Of a DNA stretch of 64,000 nucleotides, positions 45,806-57,880 are shown piece by piece. How positions within the stretch are numbered: position 1 is the stretch's first letter; each line of letters starts with the position of its first letter. The notes beneath the pieces are model-generated. The model worked only from the letters and a program-made list of their open reading frames with translations. It ran no database searches and was not told the origin of the DNA. Both the position numbers and the translations under genes were made by a program. The DNA is from Pogostemon cablin (lineage: Eukaryota > Streptophyta > Magnoliopsida > Lamiales > Lamiaceae). Location: NCBI GenBank assembly GCA_023678885.1, contig CM043006.1:8707948-8771947 (forward strand), read 5' to 3'.

Positions 45806-47194
45806 TGATGAAAGTGAAAATAAGCGTGTTTTAATGTCCAATTTAACACCTTCTTGATGGAAATTGTTGTTATATATTAGCACAAGTGTCTTATATTCGA
45901 TATATGTGAGAAAAATGTGCACTTGAGGTGTTTTATTGTGTTTTAGGTGGAAAAGGGATCAAAAGTGCAAAGTTGGAGAAAAGGTGCAATTTGTGTAATG
46001 ATGCTGAAAAATGTACGTCCAACTTGTGTAGTTTTTTATATTTTTTTGGAGCTCTGAACTAGAATTGTGATATATTGTTGGAAAGCCACATAAGATAGGG
46101 TCGTTTTGGCATAAGGAACAATTCAATCGGATTCTGAACGAGAAAGTTATTATCCAAATGGTGACGTCGCGCAAGCTGTTTCTGTTTAGCTCGACTGTTC
46201 CACTTTGTATAACTTTTTATATATTCAAATATTAGAGTATCTATGATTCTTCATATGGATAGAAAGTCAAGGAAGATAGGATCACGTGAGCACAAGAATT
46301 ACTCAAATCGGAGGTCGGATGAGGAAGTTATTCTCAAAATCGTGAAGTCGCACAACTGCCAGCGAGAGTTTCTGAGAATTTCCGAATTTGTGCATGTATT
46401 TTCGTGTTTTCCAAGAAAAAGTCCATCCTAGGTTCATAAGGAGAGCTTACAGGTATAAAAGAAGATGTAGATCACATCATTATTCATTGAATTAGATTGG
46501 ATTGGAGAACAACAACACAATCATCATACACCCCACAAGGGGGATCACCACCAACTGTCATCCATATTCTTTCATCCATCCATCCATCACTTTGAAGATT
46601 TGTTCGTGGAATCATGAGGAGAACCAAGAGAAGGATTCAAGACGGAGAAGGACGCGACGACTCCCACATCAAGGGTTTAATTCATTTCCTAATTTATCTT
46701 ATATTTTCCGAACATCCGGTTAAGATCTGTCCAACACCCATGATTGTTCTTCGTAACATCATTGGCTAGAGCCTTTTTGGTAGAACTAGAGTTGTGAAAG
46801 TTTTTACGAATTAATTGAACTTTCACGTGTAAACTCCATACAACACTACTTGTGTATTTATTTTATATATGATTGTGCTTTCTTAATCTATATTCACGGT
46901 CGTTTTGTGCATCTTCAATTGATATATAGAGTCTGAATATATATCTTGGTTGTAGATTGAGTGCGTTCACCGCTGAACAGGATTCCATGTTATGATTCTA
47001 AGTGAGGGGACTTTGAAGCTTCATTAGAACTATCATATATGAATACTTATTAATTGAATTGAATTCGAATTATTAAGTAGGATAAATAGGATAATTTTAT
47101 AGTACCTATAAAGGGATATCATATCGGGTTAGAGTACCAATTGGCCAAGAAAATAATTGATTCTGATAGTACCTAAAAAGGAGGGTGGAATTAT
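45806..47194 (+). repeat. 3' LTR of the Gypsy element, first part
   Basis: It starts TGATGAAAGTGAAAATAAGC. It carries the recurrent module twice (about 46062-46190 and 46240-46375) and keeps the TATA box TATAAAAG (46454-46461) missing from the 5' LTR. It is split after ATTAT (47190-47194) by a Copia element and resumes at 55088. Confidence 0.88.
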
Positions 47195-48562
47195 TATTGG
47201 CATTCGATCGTTTAGTTAACGTGACCCGTTAGGGTTCCATACGTTTTTAAAAACCAAGAAACGTATTACCTTTCACCAGGGTATGTTGGAGAAGATGCAA
47301 TCTCGCCGGCAGCCTGTGCAGTGTCATGAAAATGGCCATAACTTCCTTATCCGAACTCTGATGGGAGTGATCTATGCCCTCAGACGATCCACTCTTTGGC
47401 AGCTTTCCGTCAGTATATTAAACATCAAATTCGGAGTATTGTACGATTTTATATGAATTTTTCAAGTTGGAGGACAGCAGCAGCAAATAACCTTCTGGTC
47501 TTCTACTGTATTCCCAAGTCCAATCTCGACGCCGTGTGGGCGACAAACCTCGAGATCTTCTCAATCTACTATTTCCTCACCCCGTCACAGTGTTAGGCGT
47601 GTTATTAGGGTTTAAGGACAGTTGAGATGACTTATATATGGGCTACAACAGGGACTAGGAGGAGAAATTGGGTTGGGCCTCCACTGGGCTTAAGTATCCA
47701 AGCTTAGCCCAAAGCTTATACTTAAGTCCAATAATAATAATATAGTCCACTAAAATATTATTACTGCACTATCTTTCCAATCCCAAAATTACATTTTGGG
47801 CTCCTTCTTATTATGAGTCCGTTAGTCTCCCCATGTTTAAGATATACAATGTCCATTAATTAATTAAGTTACTGCCAACTCCATTAATCAATATCTCATC
47901 CGAGAGTAGTACCACTCAACCTTATTATCATGCCAAAATAAATCCACCTACAGGGTTTACATGATAATCCTTATAAGCTCCTCAAGGGGACATCATCAAC
48001 CTATGACAGATACGGATTCCTTCTGCAATTAACAACACACCATAGAGACTGCACTACTTCCCAACTCACCGAGTTTGTTGATTTAATTGCAGCTAAATCT
48101 CACCCATTGATGAATCAAAGAAATACATACTGCCCTACGTGTCGAGGTTATTATATAGGGATTAAGAGCACGAACATCCATAATAACTGAGATCAAGTTC
48201 TCCTATATAGTCAGTATAAGTCGAACGATCTCAAGCTGTCCTGCTCAATACACACAAAGTGCATTAATGTGATTCTATAGCCAAGACAAGCTAATACCAA
48301 ACCACACTACAACCATCCCGATAGAGAGTCCCCGTCTATCTCGGTTGTGAGCATCTGTTTATACTTTATAAGGAAACCGATAATATGATCTTCCGCGTAT
48401 TGTTGCACAACATATTATCTACAGTATAAAGTAAGTGGACTGTTGCATTGTGCATATAAATAAATTATAAGACGCAATCATTTGATCATATGATTCTCAT
48501 TTCAAATAAATTGTTATAACATTGTTCATACTAAAGCTAGACTTTTAGTATACAATCCAACA
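47195..48562 (-). repeat. 3' LTR of the nested minus Copia element
   Basis: It reads TATTGGCATTCG...ATCCAACA on the plus strand. It contains the recurrent module (inverse sense) at about 47300-47445. Confidence 0.9.
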
Positions 48563-51500
48563 ATCTCCCACTTATACTAAAAGACTATGCTGTCATGTCT
48601 TCTGCCATATATCTGATTTCCACTCCCACTACACAACCATCAAAAGCTTTCGCCTTAAGATCATTGTAAATGGATTTACTTGGTTATCATCCGATGCAAT
48701 CTAGGTGACAACAACCTTCCCCTCATCATACGATTTCTCGTAACAGGTGGTGCTCGCGCTCCATGTGTTTAATTGCCTTATGGACTCGTGATTTATTCAA
48801 GTTTGCAACTGCACCATTATCATCAAAATAAACTGTGATAACCTTGGGTAAACTTTGAAACACTTCCAAGTCCATCATGAAGTTTCTAGAGTCATATAGA
48901 TACTTTGGCTGCCTCATAGGCTCCAATTTATTATCTTTCCATGATGGAGTTCGGAGTCTGAAATATATTTCTATATAACACTCCTCCACATTATGACTCT
49001 ACTTCCTAAAATTAAACACATAACCTTTAAGGTGGATTTACTGCCGTCCCTATCTGATTTGAATAATCTGAATCTACGTAACTCATAAGAAGTAGTGAAT
49101 CCGTCCGGTAAGTCCACATATAATTTATAGTCCTTTTCAGGTACTTCAAAATTATGTGTTTCCACAGTTCAATATTCTTCTTTCGGGTTACCTTTGATAC
49201 CCACTGTCTATGTCATTGGCAATATAGTTATCCATTCTCGTGCATAGCATTCCTTAGATTAAGCTTCCTTATTCGCCGAAGCATAATAAACCTCTTTAAT
49301 TACCTTTATCTCCTTTTGTGTCCCAAGACACTTTCACTTAGATAAATTCACATGCTAAACGAGTAAGGATCGTATCATTACATGAAGCTTGAGACAAGCA
49401 TAACATCCTCTTTTATGATCCGTATTACCGTGATCAAAAGGATATTTTTGCTCCTCTTAAGTCCTTTATCTCATGCTGCTTTATTAACCGTACCCCATAC
49501 GCTTGACAATACTCTTCATTGTCTCCAATGAGCAATATATTATCTACGTATAGTACAAGAAATAACACCACATTTCCGTCACTCTTTTCAATACACAAGA
49601 CATATCCGAGTATTGATTAATCCATATCACTGGATTTCCTCATCAAAATGGAGGTTTCATGATCTTGAAACTTGCTTTAGTCTATCGATGGACACTTTTA
49701 AGCTTACTATCAAAATGCCCTTAGCCCTTTGCAATGAATCACACTGGTTGCTTCACATGGATGTTTTCCTCAAGACTTCCAATCAGAAAAGCTGTCTTGA
49801 CATCTATTTGCTATCCCTCATATATCATATGAGTAGCAATAGATAAAATAGTCCGGATCAACATAAGCATAGCTATCAGTGAATAGGTTTCCTCATAATC
49901 GAACCCTTTCTTTCTGAGTATACCTTTTCGCAACAAACATTGGTTCCAAGTTTTTCACTTTACCGTATGATCCTCTTTTATTTTGTATGACCACTTCCAA
50001 TAGTTTTCACACCATCCGTGGTTCTACAAGCATCCAGATCTTATTTAGAATTCATCGATTCTATTTCAGAAATCATTGCACTTTGCTAAGATATAGCATT
50101 TTAATTTTGTAGTGCTTCGTCGTATTTGTGGGTCAACTTCATGTTTACTAGGGACCAAGTCTTACGACTCTCCCAAAATATATATATTATAGGTTGTCGA
50201 ACAACCCTCCCACTACGATAAGGTACTACATGCAATTGTGTATCAGACGTGACATGCGTTGCAGTTTACCTTGTGGTATATCCTCTTGTACACTTGGTAC
50301 TATACTATGCATTTTCCTCTCACTTCCTTTAAAACAACTTATATGTGGGTTTGTGATCTATTACATAGTCCTTTTCCAAAATTTAGTGTTTGTTTTAACA
50401 ATTACTCATCGATCTTTTGAACTAAATAAATCACCCTTCATTTTTCTCAGATATCCCACAAACATCATTTTTCTCAGATATCCCACAAACAGACAAACAT
50501 TCATATTAATTGCTGTTTCTAGGGCATGCCCATAAAATGAATTTAGTAATTCCAAATAATTCATCATCTATCTAATCATTTCCATAAGAGTCTTTCTCTT
50601 ATTAAGATTAAAAGACGCATTATTAATTACTATTTCTTGCATCCGTGGTATAAACATAATTTAAGAGAACAAATTATCACTAACGTAGCATATCAGATTA
50701 TAGTTCAATCCTTCATTACTATGACCATGTCATTTAAATGAAATGGAGTATCCATCCATAAATGCATAGAAAATTAAATGAAATTCTTTCTATGAAAACG
50801 TACGTAAAGATAATTTCTCAAAATCAAATGTTTATTCATATCATAAGATAAAAAAACAGCTCCCACTGCAACACTCACTACTCTTGTAGTATTATCCATG
50901 CATATTACAATCTCATCATCACTTAGTTGCAAGCTTTTAGTGTCTCCGGCATCTACACACTACGTGTCAAAAAATACCATCACTAATTATGCTTCAATGA
51001 CTAGTCAGTGAGATACTAACCTTGTTCATATCTTGATCAAATTGGATTTCCTTTGCCACATGTTTTGTCAGAAGTTATCCACCATATACAACCTCTCGTA
51101 TTTCAGGTAGAACTTGCTCAAAACACCTAGGCAAACTACAAAGAATTAAATTGATCTAGGTTTTCCCTTCAATTTCTACTCCAAGCTTTCCCATTTCATT
51201 CATCAACTTATCCATGACCTTTTGCCTTTATAACTTACTCAAGTGTCGGAAGAGTCGCATAAGACTATCATATTTCTATGAACCTCTCACCTCTTCACTA
51301 GAGACTTTAATAGGCATCATGAGATATCCTAAGTGAGAACACATTTTTACATTTTCTTAAGCAGTAAAATTCAAAACACAAGATTCTTTTCTAATCATCT
51401 AATTTTGGACTAGTAAATATAATTTCTTTCAGTAAACAATAAGCGAAATAAAACCATTTGAAATTGTAGAGAATCATAAATAAATACACCGATTAAATCT
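48563..51500 (-). pseudogene. Decayed Copia gag-pol remnants
   Basis: The best segment is RNase H at about 48989-48726: MYDSRNF-type residues in RQPKYLYDSRNFMMDLEVFQ, then KVITVYFDDNGAVANLNKSR and KHMEREHHLLREIV. Upstream on the minus strand, similarity by eye to the Copia element at 21660 continues through RT (about 49200-50200), integrase (50200-50700) and gag (about 51000-51500), but frames are destroyed. No functional product is expected. Confidence 0.75.
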
Positions 51501-51539
51501 TCGAATTTTATCCTTTTACATTGATTCCCTCAAAACAAT

Positions 51540-53690
51540 ATAAAAATAAAATTCACCGACATCTCAAGCACCGTGAGTCTGCAAGCCACGTTAGTGTGGA
51601 CGTTTACAAACCCAAACATTTACAAGAGAAGGTTTTACACATTAATTTCATTTGTCAACCTAACCTCATGACAAAATAATTAATAGTCATTTCTCTTTAG
51701 CCATGCAAATAATAGCAATGACTTCGTTCGAGAGGATACTAATTATTTACACCTAAGTGCACACCATTATTTGATCCCAAGTCCATTGCGCGAGCTTATG
51801 TGCCTTACAATTGGAGAAGTACACACGCGCTAGGATAACTTCCTACAATCATCAATTATATGTTTGTACCAGTGAACCGCACATAAACTCATCCGTTAGG
51901 GAGGAAGGCCTATTGCCAACACGGAAGTTCATGTGCCAAATTACAATAATAATTATTTAACGAAGTCTGTACCAGCGATCCATGAATAAACTCATCCGTT
52001 AGGGAGGAAGGCCTATTGCCAACATGCAAGTTTACTCACATCAATTATAAACAGTTATATATCAGCGAATTTGATTGTTCGCCACCAAGCACGAATATGG
52101 GCAACGTAGATGGGGATCTACCTCCCCGGTGAGGTCACGGGGTTCGACCTGCCCGGTGAGGTCGCAGGAATTGACCTGCCTGGTCAGGTCGCGGGGCTCG
52201 GGGCAGCACCCCGAAACCTAATCTGAAAATTGGAAGCCGATCTTCACGAATTTTCCTCAGATTTATTGCCCGGTAACCTACTCTACCAGCCCGGCACCCT
52301 GATCCACAACCCGGAACACCCATCTGCCCAACCTTTATGCATCCAAGCTTCTCACTTGAACACTGCCGAGCCCATGCACGACATTATATGCCACCGTGCA
52401 GGCCTTCTCCATACCCGTAAGCGAACGAGTGTGCCAAAAACTCAGCCCTGTGCGCCATACCCGATGTCAAGCCCAACACTTCGCTCGCCTATGGGCTTCA
52501 TCATACGGCACCATGATCGGTGGCAAGCCTTGCTCCGTGCACCAGCCCACCTACACACGGTAGGTAACATGTGACCAGCTGGACACCTTCCTGGCACACC
52601 TCGCACCATCAACCAGCAACCCCCTCCAGCGTGCCTTCATAGTCACGAGTCCAGGTGCCACCCACGAACAACCCACCAAGCTTGACTGGTCACTGCCTTG
52701 CTGACTACAGTCACGCCAGTCAGCAGTTGATGTCTCAACTTCCATGCCGGTCTCCGCCTCGCTCGATGAGCGAAGACTCGCCCCAGTCACCATGAAGTTT
52801 TGACCCAGTCATCTATAAGGCTCGATCAAAAAAAATAAGCGTGGGACTCGATCGGACCACAGGAAGACCCACACGGAACCACCTGACTTGTGCCACAAGC
52901 CATGGTTATCGGATCGCAGTCCGTGCACTGAAAAACCCACATGCTATAGCACCAGAGTTCATCTGAATGTGCCGACATGTCGTGGTGTCTAGTTGTGTCT
53001 TTTGACAATGCTGCTGCCATCTGCTCGTCGCCGACCACCATAATGATTTTGTAGTACCGATCGGAATGTGTGGCCCAACCCACCACATACCCGCTCAGAA
53101 GTTGTCTGCTCCCATGCTCGGAACCTTCAAGTCCTGCCTGGAACGCTGCTGGGTTGCAGCGTTAGTTCTCCACCAACAGCCATCATCGTAACTCGCCGTG
53201 CCTGGTTACACCATGAGTGTCGGCCTTTACCATCCCCAGCCAGCAAGTGGATAGACCCTACAGACAATGTCCCACATCATCTGGGCAGTGTTGCACACTT
53301 GCTAGCCATGCTTCTGCGTGAGCGGCCAGCGAAGTGTGCTAGAGGCCCTGACAGCGCCGACTAAGCCAATGAGCTGCTCATCTGCCGACACACGCCGCAC
53401 ACCACCCATCACTCACGCGCATGTACCGTGCTGCCTATGTGCCTTCCACGCCACACACGCACTGTCCAGCAACATGAACCCTAGGCCCGACAGCGAGAAC
53501 CCTACATCGGCCCTGCTTTCATTTTCACCATCACTCCACCGAACCGTCATTACTATCACCGACCCATCTTGTGGTGCTCGTGTACCACCGTGTAGAATTA
53601 GAGTATTCAACAAGAAATTAAATTCTAAACCCTAATCATGTACACACATAAACTCTAGCCTAACGTTTCACGATTCACCACGAAACTGAA
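51540..53690 (-). other. Leader of the nested Copia element, GC-rich core
   Basis: 51540-52080 parallels 26830-27300 of the other Copia element ('catccgttagggaggaaggc', twice here at about 51891 and 51990). 52080-53640 is GC-rich with open frames on both strands. Nothing gag-like was found in it. It is longer than the equivalent core at 27530-28310. Confidence 0.6.
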
Positions 53691-53704
53691 CCTCTGATAC
53701 CAAT

Positions 53705-55087
53705 TGTTGGCATTCGATCATTTAGTTAACGTGACCTGTTAGGGTTCCATACGTTTCTAATTCAGTGGAAGCAAGAAAAACCAAGAAACGTATTACCTTT
53801 CACCAGGGTATGTTGGAGAAGATGCAACCTCGCCGGCAGCCTGTGCAGTGTTACGAGAATGGCCATAACTTGCTCATCCGAACTCTGATGGGAGTGATCT
53901 ACATGCTCAGACGATCCTCTCTTCGGCAGCTTTCCGTCAGTATATTAAACATCAAAATCGGAGTACTGTAAAATTTTATATGAATTTTTCTATGTGACGG
54001 ACAGCAGCAGCAAACAACCTTCTGGTCTTCTGCTGTATTCCCAAGTCCAATCTCGACGTCGTGTGGGCGACGATCCTCGAGATCTTGTCAATCTGCTATT
54101 CCCTCACCCCCTCACAGTGTTAGGCGTGTTATTAGGGTTTATGGACAGTTGAGATGACTTATATATGGGCTACAGTAGGGACCAGGAGGAGAAATTGGGT
54201 TGGGATTCCACTGGGCTTAAGTATCCAAGCTTAGCCCAAAGCTTATACTTAAGTCCAATAATAATAATATAGTCCACTAAAATATTATTACTGCACTACC
54301 TTTCCAATCCCAAAATTACGTTTTGGGCTCCTTCTTATTATGAGTCCGTTAGTCTCCCCATGTTTAAGATATACAATGTCCATTAATTAATTAAGTTACT
54401 GACAACTCCATTAATTAATATCTCATCCGAGAGTAGTACCACTCAACCTTATTATCATGCCGGAATAAATCCACCTGCAGTTTACATGATAATCCTTATG
54501 ATCTCCTCATGGGGACATCATCAACGTATGATGGACACGGATTCCTTCTACAATCAACAGCACACCATAGAGACAGCACTACTTCCCAACTCACCGAGTT
54601 TGTTGATTTAATTGCATCTAAATCTCACCCATTGATGAATCAAATAAATACATACTGCCCTACGTGTCGAGGTTATTGTATTTGGATTAAGAGCATGAAC
54701 ATCCATAAAAACTGAGATCAAGTTTTCCTATATAGTCAGTATAAGTTGAACGATCTCAAGCGGTCCTACTCAATACACACAAAATGCACTAATGTGATTC
54801 TATAGCCAAGACAAGCTAATATCAAACCACACTACAACCATCCCGATAGAGAGTCCCCGTCTATCTCGGTTGTGAGTATCTGTTTATACTTTATAAGGAA
54901 ACCGATAATATGATCTTCCGCGTGTTGTCGCACAACATATTATCTACAGTATAAAGTAAGTAGACTATTGCATTGTGCATATAAATAAATTATAAGACGC
55001 AATCATTTGATCATATGATTCTCATTTCAAATAAATTGTTATAACATTGTTCATACTAAAACTAGACTTTTAGTATACAATCCAACA
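53705..55087 (-). repeat. 5' LTR of the nested minus Copia element
   Basis: It starts TGTTGGCATTCG (plus-strand view) and ends ATCCAACA. The recurrent module lies at about 53822-53990. Confidence 0.9.
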
Positions 55088-55510
55088 ATTATATCTCTTG
55101 CTCCAAGGTTATTCACACGTGTTACACACATTTTACTTTTGTCTATATAGTAGATATGCATGGTTTAGTGATACGTCCATATTTCATAACTCAGAGCCGG
55201 ACATCAACATATGGAAGAGAAAATAATTCGTGAAACTGGATTATCATAGAGCTACCTATTCTCTTACTTGATCCAATTTCGTATTCTTCCAGTGATATTT
55301 TATTTTATTTATTATTTAATAATTCTGCTTAGTAGTTTAATTATTAAATCTCAAACTTAATTGCCTTTCGTCTTAATTAATTTAGATAATAATTAAATTG
55401 ATAATACTCCGTCCTTTGGGTACGATATTTAACTTAGTCTCTTGCTTAAGCTGCAATTGATATCCTTCATACTTGGGGATTAATTTTGCATGCAAAGAAA
55501 ATACGCATCA
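55088..55510 (+). repeat. 3' LTR of the Gypsy element, last part
   Basis: After the repeated ATTAT it continues ATCTCTTGCTCCAAGGTTA, collinear with 41692-42105, and ends GCATCA at 55510. Confidence 0.88.
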
Positions 55511-55515
55511 AAGAC

Positions 55516-56134
55516 TAACTGACTCATAATAAGAAGGAGCTCATAACGTAATTTGGAATTAGAGCGACAGTGCAGTAATTATATTTTCATGGAATATATT
55601 ATTATTATTGGACTTAAGTATAAGTTTTGGGCTTAACTTGGATGCTTTAGCCCAATGGAGGCCCGACTCTAATTTCTCCTCCTGGTCCCTGTTGTAGCCC
55701 AAATATAAGCCACCTCATTAATCTAGAAATGTAATTATTCATTCCTACACCTAAAACATGAGATTGAGAGGGAGGATTATAGATTGAGAGGGTTTTGAAG
55801 ATCATCTCCCATACAATGTCAAGATTAGGCTTGGGAATACAACAGAAGATCGGAGAGGTTATTTTCAGCAACCTGATCGTCAATTTCCATGATTTTTAAA
55901 TTCGTGTGGAACTTAAAACAGTGGTTGATACATGGATGGAAACCACGGAAGAGGAGATCATTTAGGCACAAAAATCACTCAAATCGGAGATTGGATAAGG
56001 AAGTTATGCCCAAAATTGTGAGGTCGTGCAAACTGCTAACGAAAGGTAATATGATATTATGTTCTTACTTCAACTGATATAGAATTGTATGGAACCCTAA
56101 TGGTTCACGTTAACCAAACAATCGAAAGCCAATA
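55516..56134 (+). repeat. 5' LTR of the plus-strand Copia element, last part
   Basis: It is collinear with the second half of 61035-62393 and ends GCCAATA (a CCAACA variant). The recurrent module lies at about 55905-56045. The primer-binding site follows immediately. Confidence 0.88.
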
Positions 56135-57880
56135 ATTGGTATTAGAGCTTCAGTTTCGTGGTGAAGTGTGAAACGTTAGGCTAGGGTTTATGTGCCAAAC
56201 GTGCACTATAGTTTAAAATATTATTATTTCTTGTTGAATATTCTATCCAGATACGATGGTACATTTATTATCGATGAACGTCAGTGTATGGTGGGATAGC
56301 GGTGCTGGTGGTGGCGTAAGACGGGACGCGACTGCAAGACAAAGACACGGATGACTCCATAATGGCGCTGTGAGGTGGCACGAGTCATGCCAGAAGACTG
56401 CGCGGAGTGTGGGTTCGGGTGCCATTGACGCTGAACTATTTGCAGCGCGGTGGCTAGGTGGCATGAGTGGCGCGACAAACCGATGGTGGATAACACGATG
56501 CGTGCTGATTGGCGGCACGACCTGCGAGAGATGCACAGCGTAATGATGCAGGCTAGGTGACCCACAGCTGGCTGGCACGGCCTCTGCGAGAAGTGGCTGG
56601 CAGGACCGCCACGCAAATGTGGCACGAGTCGTGCTGGCGATCGGTAAGACTGGTCAGGGATCCAGACGCGGCGGCGGTGGCAAACTACAACACTGCTATG
56701 TTTGCAGTTGGCACGTCCGGTGCTAGAAGCAGGCATGAGTCGTGCCAGCATATTTGTGACGTAAGTATGGCGCTGGAAGGCATGTGGCGTCAGCATTAGG
56801 AGCGACACAACTGGTGCTGGTGCCTGGTACGAGCTGTGCCAACTTGTTGTGTGGCCATGCAGGCTCGTTTTTGTTTGACATGCAGGCTGGACGCAAGTAA
56901 TCCTGCTAGTTGCGTAAGACATCGGTTCAACAGTTGGAGTGTCGGACAAGACTTCCTAAATTAAGTGGCGATTTAATTCAAACTGTATAATTGATTTAAT
57001 TGTTTATTATTGTTATATATGATTGCATGTTGATATCGATGATTTCGATGATCTGGACAATATCGATAATTTTGATAATCTGATCGATATCAAAAATTTT
57101 GATAATCTGAACGGTATCAACGGTCGATATCGATAGTTTTAAAAATTTGATAATCTGGAGATTTTTGAAAATTTAATAATCTGGAGGTCTTTGCCGACAT
57201 TCGTGCTTGGTGGCGAATAATCGAATTCGCTGATATAACTGTCATAATTTGATTTGATTATATGATTATTGTTATATATGTATGCATGATTCTATGTGAT
57301 TTACTGTCTTATTTAGTGTAATAAGAGCATGCAACCTGCTAGGTTGCGTATTTTATTCATGAATATTATATGCATGTAAAACTCCTCGATGTTAAATAAC
57401 TAAGCGGGAGAAGGGATTGGTTAATAATTCCCGCGGCCTCCATTATTAGTTTGTAAGTGATGTGGATAAACTTACGCATTGGCTATAGTGCCTTCCTCCA
57501 CAACGGATGAGTTTATTCACGAATCACTGGTACAAACTTCTTTATGATGATTGTAGGAAGTTATCTGAGCGCGTGTGGACTTCTCCAACTGTAAGGCACA
57601 CAAGCTTGGGCAACGGACTTGGAATCAAATAATGGTGTACACATTGTATAAATAATAAGCATCCTCCCCAACAGAGTCACTGCTGTTATTTGCATGGCTA
57701 AAAAGGAACTGACTATTAATTATTTTGTCATAAAGTTAGGTTGACAAATAAAATTAATGAGTAAAACCTTTTCTTGAAAATGTTCGGATTTGTATACGTC
57801 CATACTAACGTGGTATGCAGATTCACGGTGCTTGAGATGTTGTTGAATATTATTTTATATTGTTTTGAGGAAATTAATAT
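56135..57880 (+). other. Leader of the plus-strand Copia element
   Basis: A primer site is followed by a GC-rich core (56280-56950) with GGCACGAGTCGTGCTGG (56619-56635) and related words. An AT-rich stretch with 'gataatctg' repeats (57040-57190) comes next. The conserved tail (57400-57840) is the reverse of sequence seen at 26830-27310. No gene was seen in it. Confidence 0.6.

Larger units (their letters stand above)
47195..55087 (-). mobile_element. Ty1/Copia element, minus strand, nested in the Gypsy 3' LTR
   Basis: LTRs lie at 47195-48562 and 53705-55087. The perfect 5-bp duplication is ATTAT (47190-47194 and 55088-55092). The primer site TTGGTATCAGAGG is on the minus strand next to 53704, and the purine tract lies next to 48563. 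The LTR pair is close by eye, but the first copy lacks about 18 bases near 47250. Internal coding is heavily decayed. Confidence 0.92.
40375..55510 (+). mobile_element. Athila/Tat-like Gypsy element without pol, containing a nested Copia element
   Basis: The 5' LTR is 40375-42105 and the 3' LTR is 45806-47194 plus 55093-55510. The flanks GAGAC (40370-40374) and AAGAC (55511-55515) are near-identical 5-bp duplications. The primer site TGGCGCAATTGACGGGGAC (42112-42130) resembles the tRNA-Asp-type site of Athila/Tat Gypsy elements. The internal region (3.7 kb) holds gag and a protease-RT connector remnant but no RT, RNase H or integrase, so the element was non-autonomous or internally deleted. 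Confidence 0.85.

Noticed and set aside
52135..53635. Open frames in the GC-rich leader of the nested Copia element
   Set aside because: Same reasoning as for 27607-28311. No gag-like motif, and the real gag traces lie nearer 51000-51500.
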